Positions 31,353-40,281 of a stretch of DNA of 64,000 bases are shown piece by piece; the first letter of the stretch is position 1; every line of letters begins with the position of its first letter. The notes under the pieces are model-generated. The model was not told where the DNA came from and did no database searches. It saw only the letters and a program-made list of their open reading frames with translations. Source of the DNA: Phycisphaerales bacterium (lineage in GTDB: Bacteria > Planctomycetota > Phycisphaerae > Phycisphaerales > UBA1924); NCBI GenBank assembly GCA_040221175.1, contig JAVJVK010000004.1, forward strand, positions 914,268 through 978,267. The letters are read 5' to 3'. Made by a program: the position numbers and the translations under genes.

Positions 31353-34040
31353 ATGGATGACACGCCGAACCAGGGCAAGGACCAGGGGCAATCTGGCTCC
31401 CCCGACGACGCGCGCCCGTCGAATGACGGCTCGAGCGCCGAACGCAAGCTTATCGAGGCCGCGCTGAAGGGGGCCGAGCCGGCCAGTGGCTGGCCCGAGT
31501 CGACGCAGGCGTGGTTCGAGGGCGCGCCGTTGCCGCCGCACGGGGCGTTTCCCGGCTACGACATCGTCCGCGAGATCCACCGCGGCGGGCAGGGCGTGGT
31601 GTATCAAGCGGTTCAGCTCAGCACGCGGCGACACGTGGCGATCAAGGTCATGCATTCGGGCCCGTTCATGGGCTCCTCGGGCAAGGCTCGCTTCGAACGC
31701 GAGGTACAGGTGCTCGGCCAGCTCGATCACCCCAACATCGTGCGCATCCACGACAGCGGTGTGACCAAGGACGGCTCGTGCTTCTACGTCATGGACTACA
31801 TCAGCGGCAAGCCGCTGGACAAGCTCATGAACGAGGGGCAGTTGCCCATCCGCGAGTCGCTCAAGCTCTTCGCGAAGATCTGCGACGCCGTCAATGCCGC
31901 CCACCTCAAGGGTGTCATCCACCGCGATCTCAAGCCCGGCAACATCCGCATCGACAAGCACGGCGAGCCCATCGTCGTGGACTTCGGCCTCGCGAAGCTG
32001 GCCATTCCCGAGCTCGACGCCGAGGGCAGCGGGAAGCTCATGAGCATGACCGGGCAGTTCATCGGTTCGCTGCCCTGGGCCAGCCCCGAGCAGGCCGATG
32101 GTTCGCCGACCAACATCGACGTGCGCACGGACGTGTACTCCCTGGGCGTCATCCTCTACCAACTGCTGACGAATCGCTTCCCGTACGAAGTGCTGGGCAA
32201 CATGCGCGACGTGCTGGACAACATCATGAAGGCCGAGCCAGCCCGGCCCAGCACAATCCGCCGGAAGATCAATGACGAGGTCGAAACGATCGTGCTCAAA
32301 GCGCTCTCCAAGGAGCGCGAGCGCCGCTACCAGAGCGCCGGAGACCTGGGCCGCGACGTACACCGATTCCTCGACGGCCAGCCCATCGAGGCCAAGCGCG
32401 ATAGCGGCTGGTACGTGCTGACCAAGACGATGAAGCGCTACCGCGTGCCCGTGGCCATCGGAGCCGGGGCGCTGGCGTCGCTCGTGGTGTTCGCCATCGT
32501 CGTATGGGTGCTCTACACCGATGCGAGCGAAGCGCGAGATCTGGCCCAGGATCGCGGCATCGCGGCTGAGGCAGCTCGAAGAGCCGAAGCCGAGCAGCGC
32601 GCGCTGGCAGAGACCCGATTCGACAACGCCTACGACCTGGCGGGCACCATGCTCACCGAGTTCTACGACGGCATCCGCGATCTACGGGGCGCAACCGGAG
32701 CGAAGCTTGCACTGGCCGAGAAGGGCGTGGCCACGCTCGACGCGCTCGAGGCCGACGCCGGCGGCGACCCGCAGCGGCTGCTGACCATCGGCCGGGGCCG
32801 CCTGCGATTGGGCGACCTGTACACCGGGCGGGGCGAGTTGCATCGCGTTGGCAAGCCCGAGCAGGGACGCGCCCTGTATGCCGCGGCGCTTGGCATCGCT
32901 GACGAGTTGCTCGCCGATCGGCCCGATTGGGCGCCAGCCCTCCGGCTCCGCGGCGATGCCCTGGCCCACCAGGCCCACGCGGTCAGGCTCATGCGCAACC
33001 ATGAGCGATCCGTCGAACTCTATGAGGCGGCGCTCGTGGCGTTCGACAAGGCCATCGACGCCAACCCGACCGATGGATCGATGGGCGCCATCAGGCTCAC
33101 GCACGCCGACACGTTGCTGGAGCTGGGCAATACGCTGGTGGAGCAGGCGGCGCTGAGCGAGAGCATCGATGTCCGTTCGAGATTGCAGGCACGCGCCGAG
33201 GCAACCTACGAGCGCGGACGATCGGCCTTCGAGCGACTGGCGGGCGAACTGGAAGGGCCTGAGTCCAATCGAGCGAGCCTGGGCCAATCTCGTGCACGAG
33301 TTCGCCTTGCTCTCATGGCTATCCGTGCAAGCGAGGCGGGCGTCGAGCAACCCGACCAGGCCGAACGAAGCCTCCAGGGACTCACCCGGGCCGTTGCCTT
33401 GCTGTCCGACGCGATCAGCCAACTCGAATCGCTGGCAGCCGCCGAACCGGCCAATGGCGTCTATCCATCGGACATGTGTGTGGCTTTTGACGCATGGGGG
33501 CAGGCGCTGCGCCAGAAAGCGCGCGTGCTCGAAGCCAACGCCGGCGACGGCGACGACCGCGCCGCGACGTTGCAGGCCGCCACGGATGCCCGGGCCGAGG
33601 CGATCGACGTACTCAGCACCGCGATCGACATGGCGCGCCGAGCGGTCAACACCGACGAGTCGGACGTCACCTATCACCGCACGCTCTCGCACCTGCTCAA
33701 CAAGCGCGCACGCGCCCTGGATGCCTTGGGCGCCCACGAACGGGCCGAGCGTGACTTCGTTGAGTCGGCGGGCATCCGAGATATGCTGGCCAGCACCGAT
33801 CCCACGGGGCAGCACCTCAACGACGCCATGGTGGGCTGGTATTACCTGGGCGTCTTCCGAGAGGGCCAGGCCGATCGGACCGACGGGGACGCGTCGCTGC
33901 AGGAGGCGTTGGCCGCCTTCGAGAAAGCTCGCGGCTACATCGAACGGCAACAGCAGGCCGATATGAGTACCGATAACGACACCCTTGCCACCATCGACGC
34001 CCGTATTAAAGCCGTACGCGACAAGCTTTCTTCCGGTTAA
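31353..34040 (+). CDS. Membrane-anchored serine/threonine protein kinase with helical-repeat extracytoplasmic domain
   Basis: An 895-residue protein from the ATG at 31353; a TTG at 31323, overlapping the sigma factor stop, is an alternative. The kinase domain (about residues 66-340) has I-H-R-G-G-Q-G-V-V-Y, V-A-I-K-V-M with the ATP lysine, H-R-D-L-K-P-G-N, V-D-F-G-L-A-K and A-S-P-E-Q, so all catalytic residues are kept. A juxtamembrane helix and one span at about 370-392 (V-A-I-G-A-G-A-L-A-S-L-V-V-F-A-I-V) follow. The remaining 500 residues are alpha-helical with TPR-like repeats. It is cotranscribed with the ECF sigma factor. A sensor that phosphorylates the sigma factor is the likely model, by analogy with other planctomycete pairs. 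Confidence 0.9.
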   Translation: MDDTPNQGKDQGQSGSPDDARPSNDGSSAERKLIEAALKGAEPASGWPESTQAWFEGAPLPPHGAFPGYDIVREIHRGGQGVVYQAVQLSTRRHVAIKVMHSGPFMGSSGKARFEREVQVLGQLDHPNIVRIHDSGVTKDGSCFYVMDYISGKPLDKLMNEGQLPIRESLKLFAKICDAVNAAHLKGVIHRDLKPGNIRIDKHGEPIVVDFGLAKLAIPELDAEGSGKLMSMTGQFIGSLPWASPEQADGSPTNIDVRTDVYSLGVILYQLLTNRFPYEVLGNMRDVLDNIMKAEPARPSTIRRKINDEVETIVLKALSKERERRYQSAGDLGRDVHRFLDGQPIEAKRDSGWYVLTKTMKRYRVPVAIGAGALASLVVFAIVVWVLYTDASEARDLAQDRGIAAEAARRAEAEQRALAETRFDNAYDLAGTMLTEFYDGIRDLRGATGAKLALAEKGVATLDALEADAGGDPQRLLTIGRGRLRLGDLYTGRGELHRVGKPEQGRALYAAALGIADELLADRPDWAPALRLRGDALAHQAHAVRLMRNHERSVELYEAALVAFDKAIDANPTDGSMGAIRLTHADTLLELGNTLVEQAALSESIDVRSRLQARAEATYERGRSAFERLAGELEGPESNRASLGQSRARVRLALMAIRASEAGVEQPDQAERSLQGLTRAVALLSDAISQLESLAAAEPANGVYPSDMCVAFDAWGQALRQKARVLEANAGDGDDRAATLQAATDARAEAIDVLSTAIDMARRAVNTDESDVTYHRTLSHLLNKRARALDALGAHERAERDFVESAGIRDMLASTDPTGQHLNDAMVGWYYLGVFREGQADRTDGDASLQEALAAFEKARGYIERQQQADMSTDNDTLATIDARIKAVRDKLSSG

Positions 34041-34055
34041 GTCATCCGAATCGGG

Positions 34056-34084
34056 TTGAGTCGATCCTCGCGTTCTGATATCTT
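34056..34084 (+). promoter_or_regulatory. Promoter of the PEP-CTERM gene, with 5'-UTR hairpin
   Basis: TTGAGT (34056-34061) and TATCTT (34079-34084) are 17 bases apart. A hairpin CGCCGC/GCGGCG (34101-34106 with 34112-34117) lies in the presumed leader, just before the G-A-G-A-G-G-A-G-A-G ribosome site. Confidence 0.55.
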
Positions 34085-34129
34085 GGGAGAAGAGGAGATA
34101 CGCCGCCCGAGGCGGCGAGAGGAGAGAGC

Positions 34130-35641
34130 ATGGCGACGTTGGGCCTCACCCGAGTGGTTCTTACCATCGGTGCCGTCGGAGTATGCACCCACGCCAGCGT
34201 GGGCCAGGTGATCGATTCCACGTGGATCGACGACACCTCGGGCGTCTGGTCGGACGCCACGAGATGGTCCACGCCCGACTTCCCAACCGCGCGCGGGCCG
34301 GACACCTACCGCGCCATCATCGACTTCGATACCGGCGGTCCATACACGATCGGTGTCTCGTCGAGCATCGACGTCGACGGCCTGGTACTCACGAGCACCG
34401 ATGCCACCATCGACGGCGGTGGTACGGGCACGATCGTCGTGCGGAGCACGCTCGAATTTGGTGACGGCACCGCCCGCGCGCTGGCCGAACTGATGAGCGA
34501 AGGCACGCTGCTGTTCACCGGCGCGGCCGTGGCGGAGATCGATGACACGCCGCTGTGCCACGTCGGGTCGGTCGGTCGCAAGACCGGCACGGGCGACATC
34601 CTCCTGACCGGCTCGACCATGTTCGAACTCACGTCCGCCTCGACCTTCACGATCGAGAACTCGGGCGACTTCATGGGCGACACCACCGCCCGCCTGATCA
34701 ACGACGGCGTCTTCGCCAAGCAGTCGCCGGGCACCACCTTCATCGAAGACGTGGGCTTCGTGAATACGGGCACCGTGGTGGTCGAGCAGGGCACGCTGGT
34801 CATTACGAATCCCATCCTGCCCAGCCCCGGCACGCTCGGGCCGGCAACCTACGACATCTTCGATGCGGCAACGCTCGATTTCTCCGGCGCGCCCCTGTCC
34901 ACGAACCAGGCCGACGTCATCTTCCGAGGCCCTGATTCGGTATTCCCCGAGTTCTCCGGCATCGAAAACAACGAGGGCCTGTCCCGCGCCGAAGGCGGTG
35001 CCGACATTACCTTCTCGCCCACCGGCGGCCTGGCCAACTCCGGCACGCTGGAAGCCGACGGCGCCGGATCGACGATTACCGCCTCGGGGCCCATCAGCAA
35101 CACTGGACAGATTACCGTGCTCAACGGCGGCGTCGTCCGCTCGACCACGCTCGACAACAACAACGGCGCGGTGCAGGGCACCGGCACCATCCAGACCTCG
35201 AGCTTCACCAACAACGGACTCGTCAGCCCCGGCAACTCTCCCGGCGTGCTGGTAACCGAGAATCCGATGGGCACGCACGCGTTCCAGCAGGGTTTTGACG
35301 GAACGCTGCTGATCGAGATCGCCGGACGCACGCCCGGCATCGATCACGACGTGCTCGACGTTCGCGGCATTGCACTCTTCGATGGAACGCTGGAGCTCGA
35401 GTTCTCGCCCTTCATGGGCGAGCCCCCCGTGCAGCCGGGCGATCAGTTCGATATCGTCCTGGCCGAGAACATCGACGGACAGTTCCGCGACATCCAGCTC
35501 CGTGGCCTGGGGCTGGAAGGCCAGGTGGACGTCATCTTCACGCCCGGCGGCATCGTCGTGGTCGTCCAGCAGGTGCCCGCACCGAGCGCGCTCGCGTTGC
35601 TCGGGCTGGGCGCGATGCTCGGCGCCCGGCGCCGGCGGTAG
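34130..35641 (+). CDS. PEP-CTERM-type secreted beta-repeat protein
   Basis: A 503-residue exported protein. A signal peptide spans residues 1-26 (ends V-G-Q-V). The opening part W-I-D-D-T-S-G-V-W-S-D-A-T-R-W-S is the start typical of autotransporter-like or pectate-lyase-like beta-helix proteins of planctomycetes. The middle has short repeats with N-x-G-T/L patterns, such as V-N-T-G-T-V-V-V-E-Q-G-T-L and L-A-N-S-G-T-L-E-A-D-G-A-G, consistent with a right-handed beta helix. G-N-S-P-G marks the end of such repeats. The tail is V-P-A-P-S-A, a hydrophobic stretch, then R-R-R-R: a PEP-CTERM-type signal. A strong ribosome site precedes the ATG. It is convergent with the peroxiredoxin gene with no gap. 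Probably a surface protein of unknown role. Confidence 0.88.
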   Translation: MATLGLTRVVLTIGAVGVCTHASVGQVIDSTWIDDTSGVWSDATRWSTPDFPTARGPDTYRAIIDFDTGGPYTIGVSSSIDVDGLVLTSTDATIDGGGTGTIVVRSTLEFGDGTARALAELMSEGTLLFTGAAVAEIDDTPLCHVGSVGRKTGTGDILLTGSTMFELTSASTFTIENSGDFMGDTTARLINDGVFAKQSPGTTFIEDVGFVNTGTVVVEQGTLVITNPILPSPGTLGPATYDIFDAATLDFSGAPLSTNQADVIFRGPDSVFPEFSGIENNEGLSRAEGGADITFSPTGGLANSGTLEADGAGSTITASGPISNTGQITVLNGGVVRSTTLDNNNGAVQGTGTIQTSSFTNNGLVSPGNSPGVLVTENPMGTHAFQQGFDGTLLIEIAGRTPGIDHDVLDVRGIALFDGTLELEFSPFMGEPPVQPGDQFDIVLAENIDGQFRDIQLRGLGLEGQVDVIFTPGGIVVVVQQVPAPSALALLGLGAMLGARRRR

Positions 35642-36151
35642 TCATCCCAGTTCCTTCAACGCTTCGGCCACCTCATCGACGTGGCCGGGCACCTTGACCT
35701 TGCTCCACACGCGGGCGATCTTGCCTTGCGCGTCGATGAGGAAGGTCGTCCGGTCGATGCCCATGTAGGTCCGGCCGTACATGCTCTTTTCGACCCACAC
35801 ACCGTACTTCTGGGCCACGACGGGATCGGGCTTGCCCTGCTCATCTTCGCGATCGTCGGCCAGCAGCGGGAAATTCAGCTCGTTCTTCTGCGCGAACTTG
35901 GCCTTGCTCTTGGTGCCCAGGATGCTGATGCCCAGCACCGCAGCGCCGAGCTTCTCGAAGGCGGGCAACTGATCACGGAAGTCGCAGGCCTCCTGCGTGC
36001 ATCCGCTGGTCGAGTCCTTCGGATAAAAGAAGAGTACGACCGGCTGCCCCGCGTAGTCGCTCAGGGCGTGCGTGTTACCGTCCTGGTCTTTCAGCTTGAA
36101 GGCCGGCGCCTTCCGGCCCGCCTTGATTGGTCCATCCGTCGTCGTGGGCAT
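35642..36151 (-). CDS. bcp: Thioredoxin-dependent peroxiredoxin (Bcp/AhpC-TSA family)
   Basis: A 169-residue peroxiredoxin from the ATG at 36151, which has A-A-G-G-A-G upstream. It reduces hydrogen and organic peroxides using thioredoxin. The peroxidatic site reads D-S-T-S-G-C-T-Q-E-A-C-D-F-R-D, with the second cysteine five residues later as in atypical 2-Cys Bcp proteins. V-V-L-F-F-Y-P-K-D and R-T-T-F-L-I-D-A-Q-G-K are family markers. A segment G-K-P-D-P-V-V-A-Q-K-Y-G-V-W occurs before the last strand. No OxyR or stress operator was recognised. Thioredoxin, its reductant, is encoded 4 kb downstream but on the other strand. Confidence 0.93.
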   Translation of the reverse strand: MPTTTDGPIKAGRKAPAFKLKDQDGNTHALSDYAGQPVVLFFYPKDSTSGCTQEACDFRDQLPAFEKLGAAVLGISILGTKSKAKFAQKNELNFPLLADDREDEQGKPDPVVAQKYGVWVEKSMYGRTYMGIDRTTFLIDAQGKIARVWSKVKVPGHVDEVAEALKELG

Positions 36152-36214
36152 AGCTCGCTCCTTTGCAAGGAGCCTATCGCCCGGCAACAGATTCGTGGGT
36201 CGGCGTGGCCGAGA

Positions 36215-36766
36215 TCAGGAAAGAACCCACCGGATCATGGTGGCCGCCAGCACCACCCCCACCATCATCGCGATGCCGAAGCGAGCGAGGATGGGCAGGC
36301 CCGCGGGCTGGGGCGTGTGAGCAGGGCGGATCAGCGGAAGACGCTCGGCGGTGGCCAGGCCCAGGGGCTCTTGGCCGCACCGGGCCGAGTCCTGCACGAT
36401 GGCGATGACCAGGTTGGCATCGAACTGCCGCAGGCCGAGCCGGGTGGCCTGACTCAAGAGTCGATCACGGGCCTCGGGGCGAAGGATCGCCGAACGCCCG
36501 CCCTCGAGGCTCGCCGCGACGCGGCATGCGAGCACCCATCGGGCATCGGCGGCGTCGATGGCGGCCGCCTGTCGGTTGGCCCGGGCCACCTCGAGCTCGC
36601 GAGCCGCCTGCCGGGCCGCTTCGCTCGGGCGCTCGGGAGCCGCGGCGTCGCCCACCAGAGACGCCACGGCCCGAGCCGCGTTGCGTGTCGGCAACGCTGT
36701 TGCCCGCACGCCACGCCCGTCGCCGACGAGACGCAACGAATGGCTTGTTCCGGCTGAATCCATCAT
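36215..36766 (-). CDS. Hypothetical protein with C-terminal membrane span
   Basis: A 183-residue protein if it starts at the paired ATG at 36763-36766. The longer frame runs into the divergent gene and is unlikely. Residues about 30-130 are helical, rich in Ala and Arg (R-Q-A-A-R-E-L-E-V-A-R-A-N-R-Q-A-A-A), and residues 160-180 form one span (F-G-I-A-M-M-V-G-V-V-L-A-A-T-M). I recognise no domain. It is divergent from another small membrane protein gene, 64 bases away, and the pair may share a promoter region. Coding potential is moderate because the amino-acid mix is biased, as expected for a GC-rich genome. Confidence 0.5.
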   Translation of the reverse strand: MMDSAGTSHSLRLVGDGRGVRATALPTRNAARAVASLVGDAAAPERPSEAARQAARELEVARANRQAAAIDAADARWVLACRVAASLEGGRSAILRPEARDRLLSQATRLGLRQFDANLVIAIVQDSARCGQEPLGLATAERLPLIRPAHTPQPAGLPILARFGIAMMVGVVLAATMIRWVLS

Positions 36767-36829
36767 CGTGCGAAGCAGCGTGCATATCTCGTGCCGAAGC
36801 GGGGCCAATTCGTCGATACACTGGCAAGC

Positions 36830-37360
36830 ATGACCGAGGGAGATGCCCAGCCCGAACAGACCGCACAGACCGAGCCGATGTCTGAAGACAGGCTCGGAAG
36901 TTTGCGGGTTTCCCTGACAAGCGATCAAGTGCTTGATCGGCTGGGACGCGCAGCCCGACGTGGCAAGCTCCCCGAGTATGCCCCGGGCGGCCCCGACGGC
37001 GCCCTGTTTCGCGCGAGCGCGCTGGGGCACCCGTTCGACCGCGACCTGCTGGCGTGGGCCGATCCGCAAGATGATGGCGTTCGGATTCGATTCGGATTAC
37101 GCTGGCGCAAGAAACTTCCGATAATCTACATCGTCGTCATGATCGCGACGGTCGAGCCGGGCCGCTACTTCCTGGACGTCATGATCCCGGGCTCGTGGGG
37201 CTGGGGCTCGATCATGTGGTGGTACTACCCCCTCACCATCCTCTCGCTGCCGTTCATGTGGTGGAGTTTCGTCCGCAATTCGCGTCGCTCCACGATGGAA
37301 ACGGCCCGCGAAAGCCATGCGGCGATCCGGTCGATCCTGGAGGCAGGCGCTCGGGATTAA
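36830..37360 (+). CDS. Hypothetical two-span membrane protein
   Basis: A 176-residue protein from the ATG at 36830 (M-T-E-G-D-A-Q-P-E-Q). The first 95 residues are soluble and mildly acidic. Two hydrophobic spans follow at about 97-116 (I-I-Y-I-V-V-M-I-A-T-V) and 129-150 (W-W-Y-Y-P-L-T-I-L-S-L-P-F-M-W-W), and a short Arg/Glu-rich helix ends the protein. The Trp-rich membrane part is unusual. No family was recognised. It is divergent from the previous gene and is followed by the Met-rich secreted protein 148 bases later. It probably forms its own transcription unit. Confidence 0.55.
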   Translation: MTEGDAQPEQTAQTEPMSEDRLGSLRVSLTSDQVLDRLGRAARRGKLPEYAPGGPDGALFRASALGHPFDRDLLAWADPQDDGVRIRFGLRWRKKLPIIYIVVMIATVEPGRYFLDVMIPGSWGWGSIMWWYYPLTILSLPFMWWSFVRNSRRSTMETARESHAAIRSILEAGARD

Positions 37361-37508
37361 GATGCGTCGACCCCGCGAATCACGCCCGACGGCGGAAAGG
37401 CCGGGGCGCCGGTTCCGATAGACTTGGTACGCGGCATGGTCCGATCCAGCCGCGCGTACACCCCGAACCACTCGGCCCGGCCGGCTGCAACAGGCCAGGA
37501 GGAAGTCC

Positions 37509-39230
37509 ATGCTCAAGTCAGCTCGCTCGTTGAACGGCCTTGCCGGCCGGATGTCCTGTGTGATCGCCGCGTGCGGCTTGGCCGTCTCGGCCCCGGCGCT
37601 GGCCAAGCCGCAGGTGCTCGACTGGGTGCCCACGGACGCCAGCGGCGTCGTCGCGGTGAACAACCTGGGCGGCGCATCGAGCGACCTGCGTGCGTTCTAC
37701 CAGGCCAGCAACCTACCACCCATGGAAGGTGAGATGCAGGCCATGTTCGCCGAAGTCGACGGCGTGGGGGTCGACGCAGGCCGGTCGGCGGCCTTCTTCA
37801 TGGTCGGCGCCGAGGGTTCCAGCGTCATGCTGCTGCCGGTGACCAGCTACAAGGAATTCGTGACCGCGCGCGGCGGCGTGGGCGCCGGGGTGGAAGAAAT
37901 CGAGTTCGGCGGCCAGGACGTCTTCGTCAAGAAGGTCAGCGACGGGTACGTCGCCATGAGCGACACCGACGAGTATCTCGAGGTCTGGACGCCCGTCGAC
38001 GGCCACATGAAGGCCCACGCCAGCGCGATGGGTGAGCGTTCGCTGGGCGCCGCTTCGAACGCCGACGTGTTCATCGTCGGCTCGATCGCCGCCCTGGCCG
38101 ACGAGTGGCGCGAGGGCTACGAGGGCATGAAGGGCATGGCCATGATGTTCGGCGGCCCCGAGGCGGCCCAGGGCTTCGGCGCGATCGATCCGCTCGTGGG
38201 CGCCTTCCTGACCGATGCGCAGACCGGCGTGGTCGCGCTCGACTTTGCCGAGGACGGCGTTACTGCCCGAATGCTGAGCCGCTTCAAGGAAGGCTCGATG
38301 CTCGCCGGCCTGTTCCAGGGCAAGTCGAGCACCGAGGGCCTGCTGGCCCGCGTGCCTGACATGCCGTTTGCGATGGCGGCGGCGTTCGACACTTCGAGCC
38401 CCGGCGTGCGCAGCCTCATGGGCATGATGCAGGAGGGCATGGGCGACCAGGCCGCCGGCCAGGCCCGCGCGATGATGGACATGATGAACAACTCCAGCGG
38501 CGGCGCCATGGTGCTGGGCGCACCCTCGATGCAGGAGATGAGCATCGGCGCTGGGGCGTTCGTCCGCAGCGCGGCCTATTACCGCACCGAGAAGCCCGCC
38601 GATCTGCAGAAGGCCATGGCCGAGGGCCTCAAGGCCGCCGACGGGCAGAAGACCGAACAGGAAGGCCTGACCTTCACCACCACCACCAGCTACCGGCCCG
38701 AGGCCCGCGTGATCGACGGCGTCACCGTCGACGAATGGGGCGTGGCCACGAACATCGAGGGCGAGGCCAACGAGCAGGCCATGCAGGCCCAGATGGCCAT
38801 GAGCATGATGTTCGGAAGTAACGGCCTGGGCGGCTACATCGCCCCCGCCGACAACGGCGTGGTCATGACCATGTCGCGCAACAGCCAGATGCTCACGCAG
38901 ACGCTGGGTACCGCCAAGAACGGCGGCGGCCTGGGCGCCAGCGACGCCATCAGCGCAATCTCGGCTAAGTTGCCCGACAACCGCGCCCTGGAGTTCTACA
39001 TCGGCGTCGACCACTTGCTGGGCATCGGCGCTGCCTTCCTGGGCGAGATTCCCGAGATGCCGCCCGTGGCCATCGTGGCCGCCAGCGGTGACGGCACCGC
39101 CGAGATCGCCCTGCACGTCTCGCCCGCGGTCATCGCCAAGGGCATGGAACTGGGCATGATGTTCGGCGGCGGCATGGGCGGCCCGGGCATGGAATTCGAA
39201 GAAGGCGACGACAGCGGGCCGGCCTTCTGA
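37509..39230 (+). CDS. Met/Gly-rich secreted protein of unknown function
   Basis: A 573-residue exported protein with G-G-A-G-G-A-A-G-T-C-C before the ATG. A signal peptide covers residues 1-32 (ends A-L-A-K). The mature part opens V-L-D-W-V-P-T-D-A-S-G-V-V-A-V-N-N-L-G, like DUF3352-type substrates in which a short beta-alpha unit repeats: V-P-D-M-P-F-A-M-A-A-A-F-D and L-P-D-N-R-A-L-E-F-Y-I-G-V-D are two such units. Methionine is strikingly frequent (runs such as M-M-D-M-M-N-N and M-S-M-M-F-G). The C-terminus is Gly/Met-rich then acidic. There is no PEP-CTERM or dockerin tail. It is followed by folP 32 bases later and could be cotranscribed. Function unknown. Confidence 0.7.
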   Translation: MLKSARSLNGLAGRMSCVIAACGLAVSAPALAKPQVLDWVPTDASGVVAVNNLGGASSDLRAFYQASNLPPMEGEMQAMFAEVDGVGVDAGRSAAFFMVGAEGSSVMLLPVTSYKEFVTARGGVGAGVEEIEFGGQDVFVKKVSDGYVAMSDTDEYLEVWTPVDGHMKAHASAMGERSLGAASNADVFIVGSIAALADEWREGYEGMKGMAMMFGGPEAAQGFGAIDPLVGAFLTDAQTGVVALDFAEDGVTARMLSRFKEGSMLAGLFQGKSSTEGLLARVPDMPFAMAAAFDTSSPGVRSLMGMMQEGMGDQAAGQARAMMDMMNNSSGGAMVLGAPSMQEMSIGAGAFVRSAAYYRTEKPADLQKAMAEGLKAADGQKTEQEGLTFTTTTSYRPEARVIDGVTVDEWGVATNIEGEANEQAMQAQMAMSMMFGSNGLGGYIAPADNGVVMTMSRNSQMLTQTLGTAKNGGGLGASDAISAISAKLPDNRALEFYIGVDHLLGIGAAFLGEIPEMPPVAIVAASGDGTAEIALHVSPAVIAKGMELGMMFGGGMGGPGMEFEEGDDSGPAF

Positions 39231-39262
39231 CACAGACTCCGCATCAACCAAGGCTCTGGGCA

Positions 39263-40144
39263 TTGGCCCACGGACGCGCGGTCTCCCTTGAGGGGCCGTG
39301 CGTCGTTGCCATCCTCAACACCACCCCCGACAGCTTCTATGACGGGGGGACGTTGCAGGACGTCGATGCTGCCGTCTTGCGTGCCCGGCAAGCCGCGCGC
39401 GACGGCGCCGCCATGCTGGACGTCGGCGGCGAGAGCACCCGGCCGGGCGCAGAGCGCGTGTCGGCCAATGTCCAGATCGATCGCGTCGTGCCCGTGATCG
39501 ACGCGATTCGACGCTGCGAAGTAGAGCGCGTGGCCAACCTTCCCATCAGCGTCGATACCACGCTCGGCGAAGTCGCACAGGCGGCGATCGACGCAGGGGC
39601 CGACGCCATCAACGACGTCTCGGGCGGCGCCGAAGATCCGACGTTGCTGGATGTCGCGGCACGCAATCGTGCGGGGCTGGTGCTGATGCACCGTGGACCC
39701 GCACCGCCGGAAGATCGGTACGCCGATGAATACGAGCACGAGCCTGTGTATCCCGACGGCGTCGTCAATGCCGTGCGCGAGGCACTCTCCGCGTGCGCAC
39801 GGCGAGCGGTCGAAGCGGGCATCGCCACGAACAGCATCGTTATCGATCCGGGTCTGGGCTTTGGCAAGAGCGTGGAGCAGAACCTCGAACTGGTCCGGCG
39901 GCTGGACGAACTCACCACGCTGGGATTCCCGGTGTACGTCGGGGCAAGCCGAAAGCGATTCGTTGGTCGAGTCTCGATCGGCCCGGACAGCAAGCCTGCG
40001 GATCGGCTGGCGGGGTCGCTCGCCATCACGGTCCTGGCGGCGCAGCGTGGGGGTCTTCTCCACCGGGTTCACGACGTCGCAGAGCACGTTCAGGCCTTAT
40101 CGGTGCTGGGGGCGTGGAATGCCGGCGGGCAGCACGGGGTTTAG
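39263..40144 (+). CDS. folP: Dihydropteroate synthase
   Basis: A 293-residue TIM-barrel enzyme that joins p-aminobenzoate to dihydropterin pyrophosphate in folate synthesis. All the usual motifs are present: I-L-N-T-T-P-D-S-F-Y-D-G-G, D-V-G-G-E-S-T-R-P-G, I-S-V-D-T, I-N-D-V-S-G-G, I-D-P-G-L-G-F-G-K, G-A-S-R-K-R-F and H-R-V-H-D-V. The start is TTG at 39263, since the first motif begins only about 17 residues in and no ATG is available. The sequence between D-P-T-L-L-D-V-A-A-R and I-V-I-D-P has a longer loop (P-P-E-D-R-Y-A-D-E-Y) than in E. coli. Thioredoxin follows 137 bases later. Confidence 0.95.
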   Translation: MAHGRAVSLEGPCVVAILNTTPDSFYDGGTLQDVDAAVLRARQAARDGAAMLDVGGESTRPGAERVSANVQIDRVVPVIDAIRRCEVERVANLPISVDTTLGEVAQAAIDAGADAINDVSGGAEDPTLLDVAARNRAGLVLMHRGPAPPEDRYADEYEHEPVYPDGVVNAVREALSACARRAVEAGIATNSIVIDPGLGFGKSVEQNLELVRRLDELTTLGFPVYVGASRKRFVGRVSIGPDSKPADRLAGSLAITVLAAQRGGLLHRVHDVAEHVQALSVLGAWNAGGQHGV

Positions 40145-40281
40145 CTTCTGGCCCCGGTTCCATGCCAGGAGAGCGCACGGCGGTGGAAGGCATATCGGGG
40201 CTCGCTAGGATCGGGTGTCCGATTCTCGCGATACGAGAAGGACGGGTCACCGTTGACCCCGAGCGACGCAAGGAGCCACGC

